A stretch of 64,000 bases of DNA from Nitrosomonas sp. (GCF_019635155.1 NZ_JAHBZY010000005.1:88023-152022), one strand, 5' to 3'. Positions 1 to 9,997 are shown, numbered from the stretch's first letter. A program made the numbers and translations. Notes: generated by a model not told the origin, from the letters alone.

Positions 1-3000
1 AGATTGGCCGCCATCATGGGGCCAATAGCATTGTGGCTTCCTTCGATAACACGTTTAATTGGACCAATAGCAGTGTAGCCTTCTTTGTTAACATGTCTTT
101 TTAGCACTTCGCCGGAAGTCAGCATAGTCATAGCTTTGGTTTGAGGATTATATTCCCATGGAAATGGCGTCCACTGATGGCCATGTACAGTTATGGCTTG
201 CTGACGTGTATGCCCCCCCGGATGTACGATACGAAAGCGTACATCTCTACCGGCTTCAGTCACAAAAATGGGCGTTTCAGGATCGCATGAGTTTTGGATG
301 CCGTAAGGAAACAGTTTTTCTATCCCCGCCTGACATAGTTCATTACCATTTTTATCCATCACAATCTTTGAACTTAGCACATTGGAGTAATCAAATTCAT
401 TACGTTCCTCAAACTCAATTGAAGGATCTTCTCCCCGCCGCCCCCAAATTGGCTCAGTGCGGTAATTGATCGCTTTTACACCATAGTCGTCAGGCTCTTC
501 CGCGCCTTTGAGATTACCAATTGGCCACATATCCATCGTAGCATCGACCGCATCCTGAAGTACCAACACAAAATCGCGGTATAGTAATTCCCCGGCCTCG
601 TTGCAAATTGAAGCGCTGGAATTTGAACGACGATCAGCTTCCTGTTCACGTGTACTACCTGCTTTACACACTCGTGAATCTTTAGGTCCGATCACCAGGG
701 CACCAATTGCACCATGTGCAGGATGTTTGATCACATCACCGAAGCTGCGGAGCGGTAGAGCGCCGAATTCAATCGGTTCAAGTAGTGGATTTCCTCCTTG
801 ATCCAAATTGTAATCACCGGCATACCAGGTATAGATGGTTCTACAAGAGCCTTTTTCACTACATGCGGGTAGAAGTGAGCCTTGATTTGGTTTTTTAGGT
901 TTATTTGGATGAACAGGATCTTTATCAGACTCAATACCGTTGATACCTGCGTTAGTGCCATCACTGATCAATGGATTTTGTGCCAGCATCGGCACGGACA
1001 GACCAACAGAACTGGACATACGGAACTGATTATAGTTAAAACCGTCCAGAATCATGGACATGAAGTTATGACCGAAATGACCGTCGATCGGATTGTCTTG
1101 TGCATCGAATGGTCCATCATGCATAACCAAAGGCAAATGATTTCGTAATTGAACATTTATGCACGCGCCAGCAGATGCACGTAAGATAAGTGGTTCGAGC
1201 ACACGTCCATTTTTAAATTCTTCTTTTAATTGCTCGAGAACATCACGATCTGTCATCAATTGATCCTTTTCATCACTACTGAAAAAATCATCGCTTTGAA
1301 GATTGCTGCGTACAAACACGATGGCATTTGGATCTGAAATATCCAATCGTTGGTTCAGCATAATTCCTTTTTTTCCAAATTCGTTTTCAGTACAGGCATT
1401 TTCAAAAAGCTGACATGCGCGTACAGCACTGATGTCAAACCTGAAATTTTTAGCATCGTCATCACAAACTTTTGTAGCCGGATCGGTAACAAAATTATCC
1501 TTATTTGGTTTTTCTACAAATTTATTCAGTTTTGCAACAGAAATATCCCCATTAAAGATGTGACCATAAGAACGCATCACACCCCACATACCATCCCATA
1601 ATTGATCCATGGATGAGCCAAAGTACAGATAATCCAGACGAGGAACATTTAACGGCGTGATATTGACATTGAACTCAAAATGCTCGGAAATACCTAAAGG
1701 CTGTGCATTGGTGTAACCCGAATTAAACGATGCAGGTTGACGTAACCACTTAACACCATTCATGGTAAAGACATGTTGTGCTTCCTGCGCGCCCTGAATC
1801 AGACGGATTTGTACAGGATCTCCTTCGTAGACAGGGAGGATAGGGGTGGCGGGATCACCTAATTCACGCCATGGTTCAAGGTTGGCAATACGGCATTCTT
1901 CCGGATTCAGGCCGGGTAATGTGCCATGGGGATACAGAGCACAGTTAAATTGCTTGCGCCACAGCTCGACGTTTTCAAGAACTATCTCCAGTTGTTCGCG
2001 TTTGCCTGCGCTAGTTAGCAGCGCCTTGGTTGCAGGGGAAATTATTGCCCCGTAGGGTTCTTCAGCAATGATTCTGTCTCGGTTCGCATGGACATGCGTG
2101 CTGAATACATTGGCCATATCACCAGTACAATGAATCCGCTGCTTTTCAATCTCCTCAGCAGAAAGTTCATCATCCTGAGTTTTGCGACAATCTTTTTGTT
2201 CATAGTTAAAACCACCCAGAATCGAATCAGCTGCACGTTCAGCAATGCGCAATCCAATCGGTTCATTACGATAGTTAATTAATTGCGTGCCGGGATCTTC
2301 CGACGATATCGCCAGTGGCATTGGTTTATTCAAAGGTACTTGTCGTCGTCCGAAATAAAGCGCGGACTGATCCCGTTTCTCAGGATTGATAGGTTCAAGC
2401 GCCGTATTGTAAAGAATCGCGAAATCAGCAAATGCCATCGTAAATTCACGGCGGGTGCCATGCGTTAATTTATCTTCTGGACAATCTAGTATTGTTTTTG
2501 GACCCGGATTTAATGGATTTGATTCTGGATTACCGATACATTTAGGCGCGATAATATTGGCGCGAGTAGAAGTGGGTCCACCATCCTCCCTTAATTCCAA
2601 AGGATCACGCATGCCCAATAAGGGGTTATATTTATTTTCTTTGTGCCTATTTTTTACTTTGCTGGGATCACGTTCTGCCGGTAACGCTTTATTAAAATCC
2701 GCACCACCGATGAGTTTTGTTAATTCGTTCTTATCCTTGGATTTAACTTTATCCCATAAGACCTCACTTTCTCCCAGATTAAGCCAAACTGAGTTAGTCG
2801 GTTCAACGACTAACGCGGCATACAATCCGTGTTGTTGATGCGAACTTGGGCCAAAGTGATCATGGGTAAAGACGGTGCGCAACGTGTTGTCTTTATCAGT
2901 TTTTTCATTGATGATGGGATCTGCCCACCAACGCTGAATCGTACGTTGTGCCCCACAATAAGGATGATCTTCTGCGAGCTTAGCTAAACCAAGCTTTTCC

Positions 3001-6000
3001 CAGTCTTGTGGACATTCACCCTTCTTCTTAAAATTGCTGCATCGCTCAAAAGCTGCCGTATCGTTTTTGTCCGTAGTACAAAGATTAGCAACCTCAAATA
3101 AAGGATGTGTCTCGAGTTTCAGCATTTCCGATTCTGGTCGGCCAGCTTCTCTAAGCGCTTTATTAATCGCAAACACCCGTTCACGAACTTCATCGGGTGA
3201 AAAGGTGCCATCTTCGTAATTCCAACCATTGCCTGAGCCATCAGAAGATGTCACATCAAATTTTACCAGGTGAATGTGCTGACCAATCGTGTCGGTCGGT
3301 GTGTAAATTTGGAAATCATCCACATTCAGCGCATTGGGCACAAAATTGGAGGAATGAAACACAATGCAATCGCCAGAGTTGGCTCGGAAGAACAGAGGTT
3401 CGGGAAGGCGATCACGGTTATTCGCATCGATAATGTCCTTAACATCTTGTTCCAGCGCAATGATGCGGGCTTGCGGATCGAACCAACCATGACGATTGAC
3501 AGTCAGTTCAGTCTGAATAAATGCTGCCATATAGTTGCGTATCGGGGTATGGGCAGGACAAGGATCACCATACGGAGCGCCTGGCGCAGGGTCACGACCG
3601 TTAACATAGAACAATGCATCATCTTTATGGTGTTTCTCTTTATGGTGTTTCTTTTGACCTTTAACCGTACTGGCCCTTTCCGTCACATACGCCGTTGCTT
3701 CACCACGCCACCTTTGGTGTGGGTCACGATGCTCATGCATTCTTTTTACTTTATGTTCTGTTGATTTGCCTGCATGAAAATCCATTGCTTTTATTTCCAG
3801 CGCTTCGCCAGCATGCTGCAGACGCTTAATGTTCAGGGTGTCCCACTCTTCAGCGAGGACAAGTGAAGTAGGATTCAGCTGATATACCCGATTAGCGATA
3901 ACTTGTGCAGCATTGCCTCCTTTTTTTAGAGCTCCTTCTATTACACTCTCATCCATAACACCTTTTTTGGTTTTGGTTTTAACCTCAGGTGAGTGTTCAT
4001 TTTGGAGTTGAACAATATGGCGTGGCAAACCTCCATTTACGATTTGCCCGTTCTTTACATCCATATCCAGCGGCGGTTGAGGGGGGCGATGACCCTCTTT
4101 ACCAGGAATGTAGAATGGATAACCGGGAAAATCACGGGTAGGCATGACTGCTAATGCTGTTCCTGGAATTGGAACGATGGCCGGGTTTTCTGTGCCATTT
4201 TCTACCTCTGCATCCGGTAAATTTCTTATGAGCCAGTGTTTACCAGCCTTCGCATCAAGGGAACCCTTATAGAGTCCATCCTCGAATACATCGTGAACAC
4301 GCCACAGCTCCCACATTCCTTGTGCAAAATGAGGATAGAGATGGCAGTGGAAGATTGAATCACCCGGTGTATAGTTGCGATTGCCTGAGCCTCCGAATTC
4401 GATTTCGTAACTGAAAGTGGCGCCAGGTGAAATTGTTTGGGAATCAAGATAGGTAGAATTGGGATCGCTCGCATCCTGCACCCACTGATGCGCATGCAAG
4501 TGGAATACATGGGTTTCCTTGGGGCCTGCATGTATATTTCGAAATTTTACCGGATCCCCGAGATAAGAATGATGCACATTGGAAGGATCATCCGGATACA
4601 TCGCTCCTTCGGGTTTCTTACCATGTTCGTCGTACCTCAAGATCAACGCAGGATCTCCATTGGCCCATGAACTGAGGAAAAACTCCTCAAGGCGGCATTC
4701 AGGGCAATCTTTAGCGGGGCCGACATTGCGATTGCGCGCTACTGTCATTGCACCCAGGCCGCCTACACCGTAATTAATGCCCATGCCGTCCTTGATATAA
4801 TGCAACGGACTATCTTGGTCCTCCAATTCCGCAAATGCTTGCACAGCTTTTACTTCATCATGCATGATGACGGAAAATTCGCGGAAAGAACGACCGCAGG
4901 AATTTCCGACCACTTGTTCTTTGCATTGTGGAAATTCTATAGGCTTTCCTTTAGCATCAATCTCTGGTATGACGATGATAGCGTTTAAATCGCTATGAAC
5001 AATTTCATAAATCTTTTTGCGTTTATTATGTTTTTGATGCACCTCTTTTCGCATGTTTAATACGGGTATGCCGTCGCGTTCATACTCGTAATTGATTTCA
5101 CTATAGGGGTGCTTCTTATTTGCAGATTTTCCAGTAGCAGCCTGGAGATCGGCATAACTTACTTGAGACCGATACCAACGCGCGCCCTTCGGTTGAACAT
5201 TGACAGCTCCAAATAATCCTAATCCTACTTGTCCACCGTTTCCTTCACCCCCCACTCCGGCGCCAGTTGAATAGGCAAAGTAGGTACCCTCGCGATGCGC
5301 ATGGAAACGATACAATGCGCTTTGACCGGGATAAATTTGAGAGCCTTGCAATTTAAGTTTCTGGACCAGTGTATCCTCTGTATCAGGGTGCACGATCCCT
5401 TTGTTTGAGCCTACATTACTCGCTGCCGATCCGCATACCCATTCATGCTCGGTGGATGATAGTGGACAATCTTCAGGTTCGATGGGTATATATTCCAAGC
5501 CATTCGGATGAAATGACACGGACCGGGTCCAAGGCATGTCAGAACTGATTGCTGTAGGTTTAACCAATTCACGCGCTGTCTTACTTGCCTGGTCAGAGTA
5601 GACGATTCCATCCGGATCTTCGATATGTGCCGGTACTTTACCGCCATATTGCTCCGGTCCATCTGTGCGCTCTTCAGTCGCGGTTGGCATTAACATATTG
5701 TGCAATTTTACTTCAAGGCATTCACCTTCATTTACCCGCAATACCAATGGACGCGGCCTTTTAGATTCACGGAGTTTTACCTTCCCCGGACGTAGCGTAG
5801 GATCATTTTTATCTGTCGAAACAACATCTGATTTGAGTGCATATAACAAACCTGCAGGATTAAATGCGCCAAATCGGTTCAATAAATATGCTTGTTCTAG
5901 AGCGACGATCTCGGCCCGGACAATTGCACTGCAGTTGTCGTGATTGTTTTTTGCTTGAGATGCAGCATGTGCCGACCAAGGCAATAGCATTATCATTGAG

Positions 6001-6056
6001 ACAAACAACAGAAGCTTGTGCCAAACTAATGGCATGGTTATTTTTTTTGTGTGCAT
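1..6056 (-). CDS. Giant secreted multicopper oxidase, MnxG/MofA-like (3' end outside window)
   Basis: Reading triplets by hand, this frame has no stop from the ATG at 6056 to the left edge, giving at least 2,018 residues. The ATG follows a strong GGGGAGGGG ribosome site. Residues 1-31 form a signal peptide ending in SAHA. A first cupredoxin module carries copper-ligand motifs in order: HPNG at about 183, HAH at 252-254, HLHAHQW at 519-525 and HCHLYPHFAQGM at 570-581. The last has the type-1 Cys, two His and Met. Further His motifs follow: HIH near 927, THDHFGPS near 1064, HPAHG near 1785 and HPGGHTRQQ followed by HGHQW near 1955. This suggests two or more oxidase modules in tandem. A Lys/His-rich insert lies near residue 800. 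Size and motif layout fit the large manganese-oxidising oxidases MnxG/MofA, but the substrate here is unproven. It is likely periplasmic or exported. Confidence 0.85.
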   Translation of the reverse strand, partial: MHTKKITMPLVWHKLLLFVSMIMLLPWSAHAASQAKNNHDNCSAIVRAEIVALEQAYLLNRFGAFNPAGLLYALKSDVVSTDKNDPTLRPGKVKLRESKRPRPLVLRVNEGECLEVKLHNMLMPTATEERTDGPEQYGGKVPAHIEDPDGIVYSDQASKTARELVKPTAISSDMPWTRSVSFHPNGLEYIPIEPEDCPLSSTEHEWVCGSAASNVGSNKGIVHPDTEDTLVQKLKLQGSQIYPGQSALYRFHAHREGTYFAYSTGAGVGGEGNGGQVGLGLFGAVNVQPKGARWYRSQVSYADLQAATGKSANKKHPYSEINYEYERDGIPVLNMRKEVHQKHNKRKKIYEIVHSDLNAIIVIPEIDAKGKPIEFPQCKEQVVGNSCGRSFREFSVIMHDEVKAVQAFAELEDQDSPLHYIKDGMGINYGVGGLGAMTVARNRNVGPAKDCPECRLEEFFLSSWANGDPALILRYDEHGKKPEGAMYPDDPSNVHHSYLGDPVKFRNIHAGPKETHVFHLHAHQWVQDASDPNSTYLDSQTISPGATFSYEIEFGGSGNRNYTPGDSIFHCHLYPHFAQGMWELWRVHDVFEDGLYKGSLDAKAGKHWLIRNLPDAEVENGTENPAIVPIPGTALAVMPTRDFPGYPFYIPGKEGHRPPQPPLDMDVKNGQIVNGGLPRHIVQLQNEHSPEVKTKTKKGVMDESVIEGALKKGGNAAQVIANRVYQLNPTSLVLAEEWDTLNIKRLQHAGEALEIKAMDFHAGKSTEHKVKRMHEHRDPHQRWRGEATAYVTERASTVKGQKKHHKEKHHKDDALFYVNGRDPAPGAPYGDPCPAHTPIRNYMAAFIQTELTVNRHGWFDPQARIIALEQDVKDIIDANNRDRLPEPLFFRANSGDCIVFHSSNFVPNALNVDDFQIYTPTDTIGQHIHLVKFDVTSSDGSGNGWNYEDGTFSPDEVRERVFAINKALREAGRPESEMLKLETHPLFEVANLCTTDKNDTAAFERCSNFKKKGECPQDWEKLGLAKLAEDHPYCGAQRTIQRWWADPIINEKTDKDNTLRTVFTHDHFGPSSHQQHGLYAALVVEPTNSVWLNLGESEVLWDKVKSKDKNELTKLIGGADFNKALPAERDPSKVKNRHKENKYNPLLGMRDPLELREDGGPTSTRANIIAPKCIGNPESNPLNPGPKTILDCPEDKLTHGTRREFTMAFADFAILYNTALEPINPEKRDQSALYFGRRQVPLNKPMPLAISSEDPGTQLINYRNEPIGLRIAERAADSILGGFNYEQKDCRKTQDDELSAEEIEKQRIHCTGDMANVFSTHVHANRDRIIAEEPYGAIISPATKALLTSAGKREQLEIVLENVELWRKQFNCALYPHGTLPGLNPEECRIANLEPWRELGDPATPILPVYEGDPVQIRLIQGAQEAQHVFTMNGVKWLRQPASFNSGYTNAQPLGISEHFEFNVNITPLNVPRLDYLYFGSSMDQLWDGMWGVMRSYGHIFNGDISVAKLNKFVEKPNKDNFVTDPATKVCDDDAKNFRFDISAVRACQLFENACTENEFGKKGIMLNQRLDISDPNAIVFVRSNLQSDDFFSSDEKDQLMTDRDVLEQLKEEFKNGRVLEPLILRASAGACINVQLRNHLPLVMHDGPFDAQDNPIDGHFGHNFMSMILDGFNYNQFRMSSSVGLSVPMLAQNPLISDGTNAGINGIESDKDPVHPNKPKKPNQGSLLPACSEKGSCRTIYTWYAGDYNLDQGGNPLLEPIEFGALPLRSFGDVIKHPAHGAIGALVIGPKDSRVCKAGSTREQEADRRSNSSASICNEAGELLYRDFVLVLQDAVDATMDMWPIGNLKGAEEPDDYGVKAINYRTEPIWGRRGEDPSIEFEERNEFDYSNVLSSKIVMDKNGNELCQAGIEKLFPYGIQNSCDPETPIFVTEAGRDVRFRIVHPGGHTRQQAITVHGHQWTPFPWEYNPQTKAMTMLTSGEVLKRHVNKEGYTAIGPIKRVIEGSHNAIGPMMAAN

Positions 6057-6146
6057 GTTGATCCCCTCCCCGAGTGAATCCTCTTACCCATAAGGTCATA
6101 GTATTTTTAAAAAAGATGATATAAGTCTATCAGCAAAAAAATTTAC

Positions 6147-6190
6147 TTTAGTGATAGAACTCACACTGTTTAGTGATAAAACTCACACTG
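6147..6190. repeat. Two abutting 22-bp direct repeats, putative operator of the multicopper oxidase gene
   Basis: Units 6147-6168 and 6169-6190 are identical except one base (G/A at unit position 12). Each contains AGTGAT and TCACACT half-sites that form an imperfect palindrome. They lie about 90 bp upstream of the multicopper oxidase start in the only intergenic space available for its promoter. The exact abutment and palindromic character suggest a regulator binding site. No regulator gene is adjacent. Confidence 0.5.
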
Positions 6191-6263
6191 CATTGCAGAT
6201 AATGGCAGGATCTCAGGTGTGGGAATTTTCAGGAAATCAATGAGTAATGCGTAAGCGCGCAGC

Positions 6264-7307
6264 TCAAATCGATCGCTTATCAGGGGTATGATCCAAGCGC
6301 TCCATCAGATAGCATAAACAATCCTGGCGGATGATGCGGGTATCGCGTGTCAACATCGCGGGCATTACACGACGCTTGGTCAATAAATTGCCATTGCGGT
6401 TTTCGAAGTAATGTTCGCTCATATCGCAACCCAAACCATTGCGTACATGCAAAGGATTGGAGCAGCTAGGTGCTACCACTGCCAGATGCGTACCTGGATC
6501 GAGCAAGCGGAAATTATAATGATCAATGGTTTCGATCAAGCATAAATCCGTTGACGGATCGCCGATGCTAAGACTGGTTGCTTCGGGTACGGTGACAACA
6601 GCGACTGATTGAAACAATTCCAGATCTTGGCTGGCTACGGGATGCGCTGGAAACGCAGATAAATGCAAAGCGCCTTCGACAAAACAAGCCGCGTGCTCAA
6701 CACCTCCAACGCCTCCCGGTTTGCCGCATTCCAGCGTAACGGCGGGGCAGAGCTGAGCGAAGGCTTCCGATTGAACTCCCTTAGGATGGGTAAAGTACAC
6801 GACGATGCGAGAAAACATCGTTGCGAGATGCAAAAAAGTATCGTCCAGTCGATTAACGCAAGCGTAATGCGGGTTCAAGCCGGTATTATTATGAATGTCA
6901 ATGCTTGCGAATACACCGCGCTGCGCCATACTGCTGATCACTTTTTGCATCATACGATGTTCTTCGGCAATTATTGTATCGGCGTCGAATGACCAGACGC
7001 GATTGTAGTCGAGTTGGCCTTCCAGGCGGCGAAGACCGGCGCGTGCGGCTGCAACATTGCCGACATACAGTGAAAGAGCTCGTGGTAATTGCTGGTTTCG
7101 GTATTTCTTTAACACCTCTTGCATGGCCTTCAAGCCGGTATCTTCATTGCCATGCAATAAAATCGACACAAATAGCGGTGCCTCGCGCCTGCCTGGCAAA
7201 TGAATCAAAGTAGGACCTGGCAGCACCGTGTGTAATTCGGTGGCTTCGACTTGCAACAATCTTTCCGGCAGATAATCGAGTTCCGTCAGCATGTTTACAA
7301 CGCCCAT
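6264..7307 (-). CDS. M14-type deacylase (succinylglutamate desuccinylase/aspartoacylase family)
   Basis: The 347-residue protein belongs to the zinc-dependent AstE/AspA branch of the M14 carboxypeptidase fold, which removes acyl groups from amino acids. The zinc motif HGNED (about residue 53) and a second His in SIDIHNNTG (about residue 137) are visible, as is a late Glu in VTLECGKPGG. The start overlaps the 3' end of the upstream GCS2-like gene by 13 bp; an alternative ATG at 7292 would remove most of the overlap. The overlap points to translational coupling and a shared pathway with the ligase. The true substrate cannot be read from sequence. Because the partner forms an amide bond, this enzyme may hydrolyse or trim the product of the ligase, which is inference. 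Confidence 0.8.
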   Translation of the reverse strand: MGVVNMLTELDYLPERLLQVEATELHTVLPGPTLIHLPGRREAPLFVSILLHGNEDTGLKAMQEVLKKYRNQQLPRALSLYVGNVAAARAGLRRLEGQLDYNRVWSFDADTIIAEEHRMMQKVISSMAQRGVFASIDIHNNTGLNPHYACVNRLDDTFLHLATMFSRIVVYFTHPKGVQSEAFAQLCPAVTLECGKPGGVGGVEHAACFVEGALHLSAFPAHPVASQDLELFQSVAVVTVPEATSLSIGDPSTDLCLIETIDHYNFRLLDPGTHLAVVAPSCSNPLHVRNGLGCDMSEHYFENRNGNLLTKRRVMPAMLTRDTRIIRQDCLCYLMERLDHTPDKRSI

Positions 7308-8719
7308 TCATGTACCGGCGCACCGCTGCGCTGTCGTTCCAGATAAGCAGCGACCAGATGCAGACTGTCCGCCTGGTATTTCTCGCGGTAACAACGCTGC
7401 CATACCGCACCGGTTTGACCACATTTGATACGGGATTCCAGAATGCCAAGATTGTGATCGATATCCGTCTTATCAATGCCTAATGTTTCCAAACCCTGGC
7501 GTGCCATTGGCAGAATTTCTTCGAGCAGTAAGATGTGCGCTTCGACGGCGCTGCCATCCAACCAAGCGAGCTTGGCCTGGAGTCCACTACGTGCGGCGGT
7601 ATAAAAATTATCACGCGCTTGGTCAAAACTGAATACAGCTTCCGGCGCTTCGCGCAGGGTGGCAAGATATCGCGCCAGGCCAAAAAACAGTGCGGCATTG
7701 GCGATCATATCGGCAATCGTGGGACCGGCAGGCAACACGCGCTGCTCAATGCGCAAATGCGGTGTGCCATCGGGGTCAAAGCCGATCAGCGGCCGAACCC
7801 AGCGCCAAATCGTGCCATTATGCAATCGGAGGTGCGCGAATTGCTTCGGCGGACTATCCATTAAAATGGGTAGCAGCACATCATGTAATGCAAGATTTTC
7901 CGCAAAACATTCAAACAGGGAGTTACGCGCATAACCGCAACCGAAGCTGACACGGTGGCCTGCCGGATGTAGCTGATCGCCAATCTCAACCGATTGCTCG
8001 AATAATGGAATACGTGTTTCATCCCATAAATCGGTATCAAATAACAAAGGTGAGTTACCTGATGCCGCTACCAACGGCCCAGCCGCGATGATGGATGCGT
8101 TGAAATAGCGCACGGCATCATGTTGTGCGCTCTGCAAATGCACTTGGAATGATGTGGCGGCTGCTTCCAACATCACATCCGGATGAACAATCGCCAAATG
8201 CTCGCGCCCATCGATGCGGATATGCAATGGGCGTCCGCCGCGACGTTTAAACACTTGTTCGTTCAATGCGCGGTAACGTTTAAGTTCGGACATATTCGCC
8301 AGGCACAAATCGGATTGCCGCACAGTCGGCAAGATGCCGATCATCATCAGTACACTATCCATTTGATGCGCAACTTCCTGGCATTCTTGCCAGTTCTGAT
8401 TCAGCTCAGAAGCTATTGCAGACAACGCGCCACCTTTCAACGGCATGGGTGCTCCATTGAGTTCGACATTAAAGCGCGAAAGTTCGTGTACTACCAAAGG
8501 GTTGTTGAGGCGCGTCAGGAATGCTTGATTGATCGGTGAAGGGAAATAATTGTGGTCCACGAGCCATGACTCGAGCTCATAGCCACCGATTTCACCAATA
8601 GTAGAAAAAACACCTTGTGAGAGCTGTTTCTCTAATAGCTCAGTTTCCCGGGATAAGCGGCGCTGATATTCCTTGAAAATCTGATCATCGAATTGCGTCC
8701 GGTTGATTTCCTGGCCCAT
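7295..8719 (-). CDS. Glutamate-cysteine ligase-like (GCS2 family) carboxylate-amine ligase
   Basis: The 474-residue protein resembles the GCS2/YbdK group of ATP-dependent ligases that join a carboxylate such as glutamate to an amine. The N-terminal stretch GEIGGYELESWL resembles the usual glutamate-binding start (G-x-E-x-E) of the group. Motifs ELNGAP, SFQVHLQ and a long region with SGNSPLLF follow as in family members. It lies 18 bp downstream of the macro-domain gene and overlaps the M14 gene, so the three form one operon. It is not next to gshB. This argues for an accessory peptide or small-molecule ligase rather than the main glutathione enzyme. The exact amine acceptor is unknown. Confidence 0.7.
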   Translation of the reverse strand: MGQEINRTQFDDQIFKEYQRRLSRETELLEKQLSQGVFSTIGEIGGYELESWLVDHNYFPSPINQAFLTRLNNPLVVHELSRFNVELNGAPMPLKGGALSAIASELNQNWQECQEVAHQMDSVLMMIGILPTVRQSDLCLANMSELKRYRALNEQVFKRRGGRPLHIRIDGREHLAIVHPDVMLEAAATSFQVHLQSAQHDAVRYFNASIIAAGPLVAASGNSPLLFDTDLWDETRIPLFEQSVEIGDQLHPAGHRVSFGCGYARNSLFECFAENLALHDVLLPILMDSPPKQFAHLRLHNGTIWRWVRPLIGFDPDGTPHLRIEQRVLPAGPTIADMIANAALFFGLARYLATLREAPEAVFSFDQARDNFYTAARSGLQAKLAWLDGSAVEAHILLLEEILPMARQGLETLGIDKTDIDHNLGILESRIKCGQTGAVWQRCYREKYQADSLHLVAAYLERQRSGAPVHEWAL

Positions 8720-8737
8720 CGCAATCGCTCGGATCCA

Positions 8738-9226
8738 TCAAGCAGGCTCGCTGGCAGCGACGCCCTTATGGAAGGTGACATAAACGTATACCGGCACCTG
8801 TAAATCGTTTAAATGCTTAGTGATCAGGGGATTGACTTCATCCCAGCTTAATCCGCCAACCCCGGTAGCCAGGCGGGGCAAAGCAAGGCTGTGAAATTTT
8901 TCCGTATCCATCAACCGGCGCAATTCCCGTAACGCATGATTTACATGTTCGACAGTTGCTTTTCCTGGCTTGGAGGCATGATCAGGTGCGGCATTTTGCG
9001 TAAACAAGTTGATAATGCGCGCTCCTTCCGCGCCACCCCATACCCAAGCGCTTCCTGTTTTTGGATGCGTGGTTTGACAGAAATGCCGGAAATCCTTATA
9101 CATGGCCGGCCATTGTTCTCTTAAGCTTAATGCCAAGCCTGAGGAAAACGGATCATTGGGAGCGACACCGTGCGCAATGGCATGTGCCTTGGAAAGAAGA
9201 ATATCGCCACTTACGAAATGGATCAT
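8738..9226 (-). CDS. Macro-domain protein (ADP-ribose binding/processing)
   Basis: This is a single macro domain of 162 residues. The start FVSGDILLSKAHAIAHGV matches the first strand and ligand loop, and LALPRLATGVGGLSWDEV matches the conserved phosphate-binding loop, closest in style to the Poa1p/TARG1-like group that removes ADP-ribose or ADP-ribose-1''-phosphate. There is no signal peptide, so it acts in the cytoplasm. It is the first gene of a tight operon with the GCS2-like ligase and the M14 deacylase. The partnership with a ligase and a hydrolase is unusual and may mean the macro domain detoxifies or senses an ADP-ribosylated intermediate, but that is speculation. Confidence 0.85.
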   Translation of the reverse strand: MIHFVSGDILLSKAHAIAHGVAPNDPFSSGLALSLREQWPAMYKDFRHFCQTTHPKTGSAWVWGGAEGARIINLFTQNAAPDHASKPGKATVEHVNHALRELRRLMDTEKFHSLALPRLATGVGGLSWDEVNPLITKHLNDLQVPVYVYVTFHKGVAASEPA

Positions 9227-9379
9227 TTAATTTAAAGTATAAATTGAAAAAAAGAAAAAACCGCTACTCTCAGCTTGACTGTACAGAAAGATGCAGAAAG
9301 CGTCAATCGCAAGTCTATATCGTAAAATTAAAGCGGCATTGATTCGGAAAAAATGGATGCAAACCCGGGATACTGGATG

Positions 9380-9997
9380 TTATTCCGGTAGCACGAGATC
9401 CAGCATGACGCTGTAGTGAGGCGGCTTGTCGCCGGCAGGGTTGTTGATCGTGATTAATGCTTTACAACATGTGGCTTGATCTGAAAGCTCGTTTTCTTTT
9501 AGCTGATTACGAAAATTGCGCGCTTGCTCGCCATACAGATGACCGATCGTTTGCTGATGAATCTCCACTCGGATAATATCCATATCAAAGGGGTTGCTGA
9601 GATCCGGGATCAGTTGTGCAGTAAAAATGCGTGTTTGTGCGGATAAAAGTTGATCAGAAGCAGCGATATTTTCCTGTATTAATTGCTGAATTGTTTTCTG
9701 ATACGGTTTTGCATCAACGGCACAGTTGAATTGCCCTGATTCCGGCCAATGGTAAATGCTCCCGGTCGAATGGTTTGGTTTTGTTAGCTTTGCACTGGAT
9801 GGCGTTTGAATGTCGGTGGCGGCAATTTTGTCGCGTTTGACGTAGAGGATGATTGCGGTGACCAATGCGACAGGAAGAATGTATGATTTGTCGATTCCGG
9901 CGCCTACGATCAACCCGATAAACAAGGATAATATCAGGATCGATAGGATACTGATTTTCGGTTTTTTTGCACCGCTAGAATTGCGATCGGTGATCAT
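9380..9997 (-). CDS. Membrane-anchored protein with HIRAN-like domain
   Basis: Two hydrophobic segments near the N terminus (about residues 17-36 and 40-52) anchor a soluble C-terminal part of about 130 residues. That part contains an FTAQLIPDLSNPFDMD stretch followed by VEIHQQTIGHLYGEQA, the pattern of HIRAN-like domains, which bind DNA ends or stalled forks in other proteins. Before it is a QFNCAVDA segment common to bacterial members. I chose ATG 9997, four bases after the glutathione peroxidase stop; the longer frame from 10024 begins with TTG and would overlap that gene. It is probably cotranscribed with the peroxidase. Function is unknown. Confidence 0.6.
   Translation of the reverse strand: MITDRNSSGAKKPKISILSILILSLFIGLIVGAGIDKSYILPVALVTAIILYVKRDKIAATDIQTPSSAKLTKPNHSTGSIYHWPESGQFNCAVDAKPYQKTIQQLIQENIAASDQLLSAQTRIFTAQLIPDLSNPFDMDIIRVEIHQQTIGHLYGEQARNFRNQLKENELSDQATCCKALITINNPAGDKPPHYSVMLDLVLPE

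Noticed and set aside
158..5943. Many short plus-strand frames over the multicopper oxidase gene
   Set aside because: All are antisense shadows of the long minus-strand frame, which stays open throughout and carries the copper motifs.
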